The notes under the pieces are model-generated. The model made no database searches, was not told the origin of the DNA, and saw nothing but the letters and a program-made list of their open reading frames with translations. Below are positions 57,557 through 64,000 of a stretch of DNA of 64,000 nt, one piece after another. Both the position numbers and the translations under genes were made by a program. Position 1 is the stretch's first letter. Every line of letters begins with the position of its first letter. This DNA comes from Candidatus Methanoperedens sp. (GTDB lineage: Archaea > Halobacteriota > Methanosarcinia > Methanosarcinales > Methanoperedenaceae). The DNA is taken from assembly GCA_027460525.1 (NCBI GenBank), contig JAPZAS010000036.1, forward strand, positions 62,001 through 126,000, given 5' to 3'.

Positions 57557-58543
57557 TTAACTTATCTCTCGTATGTAGTTCATACCCATTTCCTTGGATG
57601 CAGTTACTACTGTTTTTAAACCTATTACGTCAACCAACAATATATTGACCCTCACTAGAATAAAAAAGGCTAATGCGGATTCTGGAGCAATTTTTAATAA
57701 TAAAAAGATTCCGATTCCTCCTGCTTCCATCAGTCCGAGACCTGCTGGTGACACTGGCACGAACATCAATATAGTGATCAATGGATGCAGCAAAAAGAAA
57801 GCAAAAAAAGAAAGCGGAATTCCCAGGGCTTTACCAATATAAAACCACTGCAAACCTGCAAAAATCCATCCAATCATATACAAGATTAAAATGGCATTAA
57901 TGCTGCCCTTAATCTGGATACTTCGTTCTTTGAAAGAAGAAAGGTTTTCTGCGAATTTGTTGAAAAAGGGCAGTCTACGAAAAAATTTTATCGTCACACT
58001 TTCGTTCTGCCATGAAATAATCAGCATTACAATCCCTACAATCAGTAGAAAAATAATGCCAAGCAAGGCAGAAGTTAGCAAATCCTTATTGATACCTGAA
58101 AGTTTAGAGATATAAAAAATCGCCGCGACCGCCCCGCCAACTTTTAGAATAAATTCAATAGCCTGTGGTGCAAAAATGCATGCCATTCCATCGGTTATTC
58201 TGGTTCCTGCATTTTTTTTCAGGATTGAGGGTGTTAAAAAATATCCGCTCCTTCCAGGGGTGATGTCACCAACAATCATTCCTCCCATGTGCGAAAGGAA
58301 TACAGTCGGAAATTTAATCCGATAGCCTATTCTGCCCAATAAATAGCGCAGGCGGGTGGCCAGAACCAGATTGAGGCAGAAATAGGATATATAAGCCAGG
58401 ATGAAAAAGAAAGGATCTGTTTTCCCCAGACTCGATATCACCTCGTTTATGTTAAGTTTATACAAAATAAAAATAACAATGGATATACCGATAATTATTT
58501 GAATTAATGTCCCGGTTTTTTTCATTCCGAAGACGTAATACAT
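57557..58543 (-). CDS. UPF0104 / lysylphosphatidylglycerol synthase-like membrane protein
   Basis: 328 residues, about eight membrane helices, with the family pattern ILAYISYFCLNLVLATRLRYLL, GDITPGRSGYFLTPSIL and VPVSPAGLGLMEAGG. Archaeal members (AglD/AglR-like) act in lipid-linked sugar handling or flipping. Overlaps the upstream metallopeptidase gene by 22 nt. Confidence 0.88.
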   Translation of the reverse strand: MYYVFGMKKTGTLIQIIIGISIVIFILYKLNINEVISSLGKTDPFFFILAYISYFCLNLVLATRLRYLLGRIGYRIKFPTVFLSHMGGMIVGDITPGRSGYFLTPSILKKNAGTRITDGMACIFAPQAIEFILKVGGAVAAIFYISKLSGINKDLLTSALLGIIFLLIVGIVMLIISWQNESVTIKFFRRLPFFNKFAENLSSFKERSIQIKGSINAILILYMIGWIFAGLQWFYIGKALGIPLSFFAFFLLHPLITILMFVPVSPAGLGLMEAGGIGIFLLLKIAPESALAFFILVRVNILLVDVIGLKTVVTASKEMGMNYIREIS

Positions 58544-59172
58544 CTTTTGGGATTAAATGCTTTGCATCGGAACTTTTTCACAAGTTTTGAACGGGGAATG
58601 CGAATCATATCACCGTAGATAGCGCCGTATTTCCGCCTTAATTCAGAATACTTATATTTTAGAAATGCGCTTAAATCAGCACGATTCGTTGAGCTAATGT
58701 ATTCATCGGCATAGACTTTTATTAGCTCATCATAGTTCTTGCGTGAATTTCCATGGGCATAATTCTTACCCGGAAAGCGCCTTATGTCCCCGTTAAATAA
58801 AGGAGAGATATGGTATAATTCATGCAATACAGTCGAAAGTTTGGTTTGATATTTCCCATGATTCATGAAACGCGGTAAATGAAAATATACGATATACAGA
58901 ATATTGTTCCCGTTAATATTTACCTCGGGTGCTGAATATTCTATCCCGCGAATTAATTTTGTTTTTGAGCCCCCCGCAAAGCGCATGGGTCGAAGTTTTG
59001 CTACAACGCCGTTCCTGCTTCCGTTTGAAAGGGATATGACTATGAGGGTATTATCGGGAATTATGTGGGTGAAAGCAGGATGGGTTTTAACAATATCTTT
59101 CACAAGCAGGTTCATGCTGCCTGTGAAATCAAAACCTGCCGAGCTATTTTTGTCTGAATCTCCAAGCCGCAT
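58522..59172 (-). CDS. putative zinc metallopeptidase (HExxH)
   Basis: 216 residues with a zinc-binding HELYH (STVLHELYHISPLF). A downstream acidic/histidine stretch (YAHGNSRKNYDELIKVYADEY) could give the third ligand. The basic cysteine-containing C-terminus (KKFRCKAFNPKRC) is unusual. It resembles archaeal predicted metallopeptidases of unknown substrate. Overlaps the pgk end by 29 nt. Confidence 0.75.
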   Translation of the reverse strand: MRLGDSDKNSSAGFDFTGSMNLLVKDIVKTHPAFTHIIPDNTLIVISLSNGSRNGVVAKLRPMRFAGGSKTKLIRGIEYSAPEVNINGNNILYIVYFHLPRFMNHGKYQTKLSTVLHELYHISPLFNGDIRRFPGKNYAHGNSRKNYDELIKVYADEYISSTNRADLSAFLKYKYSELRRKYGAIYGDMIRIPRSKLVKKFRCKAFNPKRCITSSE

Positions 59173-60367
59173 CCTTTAGCGCCTCTATCCCCGGGAGTTT
59201 TTCACCTGCCAGAAAATCAATGCATGCTCCGCCTCCTGTGCTCACATGGGAGAATTTACTGGAAATGTCGAGCTGCAGAGCTGCGGCTGCAATATGCCCG
59301 CCACCTATGACCGAAAATCCTGATTTTGTCCCGGCTTTTATGAGTTCATGCGTCCCCAGTGCAAAAGCCTCTTTTTCAAACACCCCCGCAGGTCCGTTCA
59401 TTATTACAGTCTTTGCGCTGCTGATTTCTTTGGAGAATTTTACCATCGTCTCGATGCCGATATCGTGTATGGGTAATTCGGTGTCCAAGTTGCGGACTTT
59501 CTCTTCCACCCGCTCATCATTTTTGTTCAATGCCACATCAAGGGGCAGCCCGATATGTTCACCAAAACGCGAAAGTAATTCACGGGCGATATCTATCTGG
59601 GGTAAATAGCCCTGTTTTTCAATAAAGCTCATATTCGCGTTTCCAATCTTCACGCCTTTTGCAGCAAGAAACACATTGGCAACGACGCCTGTGACCAGAA
59701 CTCTGTCTGCGCAGCCCTTTTCCAGCACGTTTTTTGTGACCTTGATTGAATCGTCCACCTTCGTGCCGCCGAGAACATAGATGCACGGGCGCTCGCCGCA
59801 GGATAATCCTTTGTTCAGCGAGTCTATTTCTTTTTCCATCACCCTGCCTGCAATGCTGGGCAATACCTCCGTAAATCCTGTTACCGAAAGATGCGACCTG
59901 TGGGAAACAGAAAAGGCATCGTTCATGAAAATATCGCAAACTCGCGACAGACGCTGCACCAGGTGGGTTCTGGTATGTTCTTTAGGCGTGCGTTCAAGGG
60001 ATTCTTCAGAATAAAACCGTGTATTCTCAAGCAGGATGATGTCGCCCGTACTCATTTTCTTGATAGAATTAATGGCATGGGAACCGAAAATGTCATCGAC
60101 GTAATCAATGCCTCGGCGCATTAATTTCGATAATAGTTTTGAATGCGGCTCCATGGTGGTAAAATCGCTTTTACCTGGACGGCTCTGGTGGGATAGAATC
60201 ACTACTTTTGAATCTTCAAGCTCCTTGAGGGTTGTAAGGTGGCTTCTGAATCTGCTGTCATCAAGGATGATCCCTTTTGGATCCATGGGCGAGTTTAAAT
60301 CAAGCCTGCATAGAACCGTTTTTCCCTTGGGGTCTATGTCATCGATGGTAAGATAATCCCGAATCAT
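59144..60367 (-). CDS. pgk: phosphoglycerate kinase
   Basis: Interconverts 1,3-bisphosphoglycerate/ADP and 3-phosphoglycerate/ATP. 407 residues with RLDLNSPMDPKG, LSHQSRPGK, LLENTRFYSEE, LGGTKVDDS and the C-terminal GGGHIAAAA and STGGGACIDFLAG loops. The first loop has S-P where bacteria have V-P, common in archaea. First gene of the leftward pgk-peptidase-flippase-DsrE run. Confidence 0.97.
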   Translation of the reverse strand: MIRDYLTIDDIDPKGKTVLCRLDLNSPMDPKGIILDDSRFRSHLTTLKELEDSKVVILSHQSRPGKSDFTTMEPHSKLLSKLMRRGIDYVDDIFGSHAINSIKKMSTGDIILLENTRFYSEESLERTPKEHTRTHLVQRLSRVCDIFMNDAFSVSHRSHLSVTGFTEVLPSIAGRVMEKEIDSLNKGLSCGERPCIYVLGGTKVDDSIKVTKNVLEKGCADRVLVTGVVANVFLAAKGVKIGNANMSFIEKQGYLPQIDIARELLSRFGEHIGLPLDVALNKNDERVEEKVRNLDTELPIHDIGIETMVKFSKEISSAKTVIMNGPAGVFEKEAFALGTHELIKAGTKSGFSVIGGGHIAAAALQLDISSKFSHVSTGGGACIDFLAGEKLPGIEALKDAAWRFRQK

Positions 60368-60481
60368 ATAGAGTGGATTTAATTCTAAGAGGATAGCTAT
60401 ATAAATAACGGAAGAATTTTCTTTACACCAGCATCGATAGGGTTATTTATGAACAATGCCATATTAATACTGGTGTGGTGC

Positions 60482-61009
60482 ATGAAAATTAATAAATTAA
60501 TCCTGATGTTCATTGTTATGTCTTTTTTTCTGGGCTGTGTTCAGCCCCCGGTTGGAACTCCTGCACCAACAGCAACTCCAACAGCAATTCCAACCGCAAC
60601 ACAGACCTCGCAGCCTACCGTATTTCCAACCTTATCACCAACATCTACCCCGGTGCCTATCTCAACTCCTTCGCTGGAACCTATCATGTATAGGATCTGG
60701 GTGGACAGCGATTTTGGATTTTACATAGCAAGGGCGATTAGAGGGAATTCTTCTTATGACCTGGCGCCGAGTTTTGATATACTGAATTTTACCATTCGGG
60801 TGGGAGACAGCGTCAGATGGATAAATGACGACAGCTATGATTATCCTCTTACTATAGTAAGCAATGAAGGGCTGTGGAGCGGGAGGACGGGGCTTATGCG
60901 CTACCAGACCGAGCGCTTTGATTACACGTTTAACCGGACAGGAACCTATACGTTTTCTATCAGAGAGTACCCAAATATCCAGAACCAGAAAATAACAGTA
61001 ATACCATGA
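60482..61009 (+). CDS. cupredoxin-fold lipoprotein without copper ligands
   Basis: Signal peptide with lipobox (FFLGC), a Thr/Pro-rich stalk of about 45 residues, then a beta domain with the cupredoxin layout ([29 protein letters not shown]). The positions that hold His, Cys, His, Met in blue copper proteins read Y (DDSYDYPL), I (FSIREYP) and N (NIQNQ), so no copper site is possible. ATG of MKINKL chosen by lipoprotein logic. Outer-surface anchored. Confidence 0.75.
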   Translation: MKINKLILMFIVMSFFLGCVQPPVGTPAPTATPTAIPTATQTSQPTVFPTLSPTSTPVPISTPSLEPIMYRIWVDSDFGFYIARAIRGNSSYDLAPSFDILNFTIRVGDSVRWINDDSYDYPLTIVSNEGLWSGRTGLMRYQTERFDYTFNRTGTYTFSIREYPNIQNQKITVIP

Positions 61010-61016
61010 TTAAACC

Positions 61017-61060
61017 CCGCCGCAAGGCGGCGCTTCTGTGGGGTCTGGGGCTTGCCCCAG
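61017..61060. terminator. two GC-rich hairpins between convergent genes
   Basis: CGCC-GCAA-GGCG (about 61019-61030) and CTGGGGC-TT-GCCCCAG (61045-61060) lie in the 77-bp gap between convergent genes. Likely a bidirectional transcript end or a repetitive palindromic unit. Confidence 0.5.
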
Positions 61061-61086
61061 CGCTTATTACTGATGAAGATTGCATG

Positions 61087-61926
61087 TTAAATGTTAATTT
61101 CCACACCATACACTTTTTCAGGATTCTCTTTGTGGATTTTCCAGAACACCTCCTCGCCCCATTCTGGTATAAGTTGTTTTGTCCTCTTCGGAACGGTCTT
61201 GGGTCCAAGCACCGAACCTGGTCTTTTGAGGTCGTCGATGTAATCCGTTTCCATCATGAAGCGCGCGCCTTCGCCGAGGGCTTTCAGAATAGCTTCTTCA
61301 CCTGCAAGCACGCTTGGAAAAATACCGATTTTCTCACAGATTTTCACCATCGGCGGCGCAAAGTGCTTGATTACTTTCTCAGGAAGTAATCCCGCATCTC
61401 TGGCAATTCCCGCTATTTCAGCCAGCCCTTCTTCGGTGGCGCTCTCGGTATGCAGTTGCACAGCACAGCCCGCATCCTTTGCAAGCTCGAAACTGCGGCG
61501 CATGATGTCATTGGAGGCATCCCAAAGTTTTGGCTCCACCTCATAGTGGGGGCGCCCGGATTTCAATCCCACAGCTTTGCCTTCTCTCACATATTCGGAG
61601 GCAATTTCAAGCCCGCCTTTCATCAGCTCAACAGCGCGCGCAAGTCCAAGTCTTCCATAATATTTGGTCAGTTCGGCAGGGTGCACGCCCAGCACAACGA
61701 ACACTTTTACTTTTTCCGCCTCTTCGGCGCGCCGCGCAATTTTCAGGACTTTATCAAAAACCTGCCTGTAGTCCTCGGGCGCATTTATCTCAATGCCAAG
61801 CGACCAGGGCGGGAGCGAGACGAGCATGATATGCGTTCCCCCGGCTCGCGCGAATTCGCGGATGGCATCGAGGCATCTGCCGGAGGGGTTGAGGTGCATG
61901 TGGTTGTCGAGGATGGGGAGGGTCAT
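61087..61926 (-). CDS. TatD-related TIM-barrel metal-dependent hydrolase
   Basis: 279 residues from the ATG giving MTLPILDNHMHL. Metal-site motifs DNHMHL, VLGVHPAEL, AVQLHTES, VIKHFAPP and METDYIDD follow the amidohydrolase order of the archaeal TatD-like COG1099 group. Substrate unknown. The start of a degenerate small gene ends 4 nt upstream. Confidence 0.87.
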   Translation of the reverse strand: MTLPILDNHMHLNPSGRCLDAIREFARAGGTHIMLVSLPPWSLGIEINAPEDYRQVFDKVLKIARRAEEAEKVKVFVVLGVHPAELTKYYGRLGLARAVELMKGGLEIASEYVREGKAVGLKSGRPHYEVEPKLWDASNDIMRRSFELAKDAGCAVQLHTESATEEGLAEIAGIARDAGLLPEKVIKHFAPPMVKICEKIGIFPSVLAGEEAILKALGEGARFMMETDYIDDLKRPGSVLGPKTVPKRTKQLIPEWGEEVFWKIHKENPEKVYGVEINI

Positions 61927-61930
61927 TATT

Positions 61931-62041
61931 TTATTCCCTCGCCACCCGCGCCGCCTCCTCCACGTACGCCTCAAGCTTGCCGCGCTCGATGCAGGGCGCG
62001 AGTTTTTGGAGGAACTCCTCGGTTTTGTTATTATCGGACAT
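61931..62041 (-). pseudogene. 36-codon N-terminal fragment of a repeat-family protein, copy 1
   Basis: Encodes MSDNNKTEEFLQKLAPC followed by IERGKLEAYVEEAARVARE and a stop. The same start, nearly identical in DNA, recurs at 63596-63679. The helical pattern looks like the N-terminal cap of a TPR-like repeat protein; the rest is missing. Probably a truncated member of a multicopy family. Confidence 0.5.
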
Positions 62042-62048
62042 TACCTTA

Positions 62049-62471
62049 TTACCAATCTTCAACTTCTTTTATCCTGATTATTGATTTTGATCGCTCAAGC
62101 ATCTCACTATCCAGACTCACCAGCGGCACATTGAACTCTCTGGCTATCTGGATGACTATTGCATCCATTCCCCTGACCCCAATTTCTTTTGCTATATCAG
62201 CAGCCTCATGCGCTCTATAAGACACAACCTCCATAAAAACTATTGAATCTATATTGCATAAGTCAGTTTTAACTCTCTCTGCAAGACGGGAAGAACCTGT
62301 CCTTCTTTTTATTGCAGCAACAACTTCTACCAAAACGATAAATGGCTCGATGGCTAAATATTCGCCATTCTTAACTTTTTCAAATAAACTCTTGCATTCT
62401 TTGTGTTTTACTTCTTTTTCATGAAGAGCGGCAACTATAACTGAACTATCTATAGTTATACGAGCTACCAT
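62049..62471 (-). CDS. PIN-domain toxin (VapC-like)
   Basis: 140 residues from the ATG giving MVARITIDSSV. PIN acidic residues: D8 (TIDSSVIVAAL), a glutamate in VLVEVVAAIKRR, aspartate in RGMDAIVIQIA, and VSLDSEM. ATG overlaps the antitoxin-candidate TAA by one base (TAATG). Confidence 0.88.
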   Translation of the reverse strand: MVARITIDSSVIVAALHEKEVKHKECKSLFEKVKNGEYLAIEPFIVLVEVVAAIKRRTGSSRLAERVKTDLCNIDSIVFMEVVSYRAHEAADIAKEIGVRGMDAIVIQIAREFNVPLVSLDSEMLERSKSIIRIKEVEDW

Positions 62472-62680
62472 TATTTTTCTCTCTGGCTTTGAATTTCCTC
62501 TAATGCGGTAAGGCCTTTCCATTCCATAGAAATTTGTCTGGACGCATCCATAAGATCGTTCCAAGCTCTTTCCGCCTTTATTTTATCCACAACTTTAAGG
62601 TCAATAGTTATTTTCTTGATTTTTGAAAGCTCTTCACTTATATGTTCCAGATGCTCTTCGATTTCCTGTAAATTTTGCAT
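62471..62680 (-). CDS. antitoxin candidate for the PIN toxin
   Basis: 69-residue, entirely helical, charged protein (LEHISEELSKIKKITIDL; RAWNDLMDASRQI). No AbrB or RHH motif. Assigned by position: antitoxin-first order, AGAGG ribosome site and one-base overlap with the PIN gene. Confidence 0.65.
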   Translation of the reverse strand: MQNLQEIEEHLEHISEELSKIKKITIDLKVVDKIKAERAWNDLMDASRQISMEWKGLTALEEIQSQREK

Positions 62681-62767
62681 TATTTCCTCTAACAGTTCTT
62701 AGTATTGTTCTTTCTTATAACTATCGTTACAGGAATTAATCATTTTTGATGCAGCTTTCTTCTGCAA

Positions 62768-62905
62768 CTACTGCCACAACCCCCGCCTCCATCGCACCCT
62801 TGCTTTAATTGACTGAACCGGGGGTTCAATATTGATTTCTATGATTTTTAAATCATCAATAAAATCGCATGCTGAAAGTATCGTTATAATATGCGATACA
62901 GTCAT
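62768..62905 (-). pseudogene. 45-codon remnant of a toxin-like partner gene
   Basis: ATG overlaps the stop of the upstream gene (ATGA). The peptide includes SACDFIDDLKIIEINIEPP then VQSIKARVRWRRGLWQ and a stop, similar in style to the first half of DUF6516-like toxins of archaea, which normally continue for another 60 residues. Probably truncated, leaving the partner without a toxin. Confidence 0.4.
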
Positions 62906-63201
62906 GCCATTTTGCTCCAGTACTGAAGCGCTTTAACGTAACTTTTCCAGAGGATGTAGTCATCCCATTCTTCAAAATTCTCTTTATTGGCGGTTCTCTT
63001 AATTTTAGCTTCAAAATCAGAAAAAGCCATGTTATATTTCTTTTCCATTTCTTTTATCTTCTTACTATAATGTTCTACTTTGAACATGGCTTGGTCATGG
63101 ACAAGCGCAGATATAGCTTCCTGCTCATTTTTATATAAACCAATTTTGATTAAATCCTCTATTGGCGCAAAGACATTGCGGTGGATTTTTACATACGACA
63201 T
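62902..63201 (-). CDS. hypothetical antitoxin-like protein, 99 aa
   Basis: Helical, lysine/glutamate-rich protein. The first 35 residues (VFAPIEDLIKIGLYKNEQEAISALVHD) look like a short dimerisation/regulatory unit found in archaeal antitoxin-type proteins. GAGG lies upstream of the ATG. Overlaps the truncated toxin-like ORF by 4 nt. Exact family not recognised. Confidence 0.6.
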   Translation of the reverse strand: MSYVKIHRNVFAPIEDLIKIGLYKNEQEAISALVHDQAMFKVEHYSKKIKEMEKKYNMAFSDFEAKIKRTANKENFEEWDDYILWKSYVKALQYWSKMA

Positions 63202-63273
63202 AACATAACCTCGTTAATATTTTGGGCTCCTTGGCAGATTAAATGCAAATTGTTCTTAAAACCCATATTTCAA

Positions 63274-63480
63274 TTAGCCGTATTTTTTCTTTGTCTCTTT
63301 CCATGCCTCTTCTCTTGCTATTTCCAGTTCTTCCATATCTTTCTCACTCAATGAAAGCTCTTCAATGCATTTCTCAAACAAAGCCCATCTTATTTCCTCT
63401 TCTTTTACCAGCTCATCGATTTTTCTTTTTAGATTGGATACTGGAATTTCTTTCGGAACTTGTATGATCATTTCGCTCAT
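63274..63480 (-). CDS. small antitoxin-like protein, 68 aa
   Basis: MSEMIIQVPKEIPVSNLKRK followed by an acidic coiled helix, the pattern of archaeal VapB-type antitoxins without AbrB fold. No toxin ORF of adequate length follows within the 72 bases to the next gene, so this is an orphan. Confidence 0.6.
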   Translation of the reverse strand: MSEMIIQVPKEIPVSNLKRKIDELVKEEEIRWALFEKCIEELSLSEKDMEELEIAREEAWKETKKKYG

Positions 63481-63595
63481 TTAAATTACCTAATGTTCTT
63501 GCAGTGTTATATAAACTTGGAAGATGAGATAGACATTCTAACATTCATCCCAAACCATCAGTTTCCCCCATCTCCCGCGCCACTCGCGCCTCCTC

Positions 63596-63679
63596 CTACA
63601 CGCACTTCTCAAGCTCGCCTCGCTCGATGCAGGGCGCGAGTTTTTGCAGGAACTCCTCGGTATTGTTATTTTCTGACAT
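63596..63679 (-). pseudogene. 27-codon fragment of the same repeat-family protein, copy 2
   Basis: MSENNNTEEFLQKLAPC, IERGELEKCV, then an in-frame TAG. Similarity to copy 1 (61931-62041) continues past the stop for about ten codons (EEARVAREMGET in a shared frame). A point mutation and loss of the rest have inactivated it. Confidence 0.5.
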
Positions 63680-63793
63680 AATTTTCAAGTTCGTTATTTT
63701 TCTGATTATTATCCAAAAATTTAAACAGTATTTTTATATTCGTGTTAGAAGAAACTTTTGGATTTTGTGCGTGCCATGTTACAACTTCAGTTT

Positions 63794-63931
63794 TTATTTT
63801 TTCCAAAGCCCTTTTTTAATCCTTTCCAAATTTTTTAAGTCCCGCTCTCTAATATCTAATTTTTCTTTTGTCTCTTCGATAATCTCACATTTTTTCTGAT
63901 TTTTGATATTATTATCCAACCGCAACACCAT
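63794..63931 (-). CDS. 45-residue ORF overlapping the nucleotidyltransferase end
   Basis: Charged helical peptide (CEIIEETKEKLDIRERDL; ERIKKGLWKK). It starts inside the 3' end of the MNT-type gene. It may be a small partner or the start of a truncated HEPN-like gene. Weak evidence. Confidence 0.3.
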   Translation of the reverse strand: MVLRLDNNIKNQKKCEIIEETKEKLDIRERDLKNLERIKKGLWKK

Positions 63932-64000
63932 CCTTTGCAGAGTAGAGTAATTTACCTTTAAGAATTTCATTCACGAATGGAGTCCCTTTTCTTTCCATTT
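63912..64000 (-). CDS. C-terminus of a MNT-type nucleotidyltransferase, partial
   Basis: The last ~29 codons on the minus strand read GTPFVNEILKGKLLYSAKDG, the characteristic end of minimal nucleotidyltransferases (antitoxins of MNT-HEPN pairs), then stop. The remainder lies beyond the window edge. Confidence 0.5.
   Translation of the reverse strand, partial: MERKGTPFVNEILKGKLLYSAKDGVAVG

Overview
The window reads as a piece of an archaeal chromosome, most likely from the Methanosarcinales/ANME-2d side of the Euryarchaeota; a Methanoperedens-like organism is my best guess. Archaeal markers are a group II chaperonin (thermosome), Mre11-Rad50 with NurA and HerA, ribosomal protein S8e, a split lipoate-protein ligase, CTP-type riboflavin kinase, a presenilin-type membrane protease, KaiC-like ATPases, and AT-rich TATA boxes 20-30 nt before starts. 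UvrB and a methanogen-type nif operon with NifI1 and NifI2 narrow this to methanogen relatives. No methane-metabolism gene lies in the window, so the genus is inference.

Layout. 1-5.5 kb: MscS channel fragment, small membrane and zinc-ribbon proteins, flavoprotein, MFS exporter, cupin. 5.5-8.6 kb: phosphoribosyltransferase, tRNA-Ile(GAT) with a winged-helix gene remnant on its 3' end, lipoprotein, argG. 8.8-17.7 kb: thermosome, then mre11-rad50-nurA-HAS-barrel gene-herA (DNA end resection), with a tandem structured repeat between rad50 and nurA. 17.7-18.8 kb: VapBC module between 16-bp direct repeats. 19.7-30.3 kb: a double-KaiC ATPase, two small membrane proteins, response regulator and large hybrid-input histidine kinase, followed by MinD, a type IV pilus/Tad-type secretion ATPase and its double-TadC membrane platform. 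30.4-39.9 kb: uvrB, a second VapBC, lplB-lplA-geranylgeranyl reductase, rps8e, NfeD protease/slipin pair, TauE permease, amidotransferase, CBS protein.

40-47.9 kb is a nitrogen island. nifH-nifI1-nifI2-nifD-nifK-ferredoxin run leftward, and amt-glnK-glnA run rightward from a shared divergent promoter region. N2 reduction, ammonium uptake, PII sensing and glutamine synthesis can thus be co-regulated. NifD keeps the P-cluster and cofactor ligands but mixes NifD-like and VnfD/AnfD-like motifs. No nifE, nifN or nifB is present here.

48-60.4 kb: presenilin-like protease, a KaiC-like/membrane-anchored RecA-fold pair, pheA, ribK-ribB, a helix-turn-helix regulator, ilvE, and a CbiMQO-type metal transporter. 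An upstream GTATTAC-N14-GTAATAC palindrome points to NikR control and hence nickel. DsrE-like, flippase-like and HExxH proteins and pgk follow. 60.4-64 kb: a cupredoxin-fold lipoprotein without copper ligands, a TIM-barrel hydrolase, then a decaying toxin-antitoxin island bounded by two degenerate copies of the same gene start.
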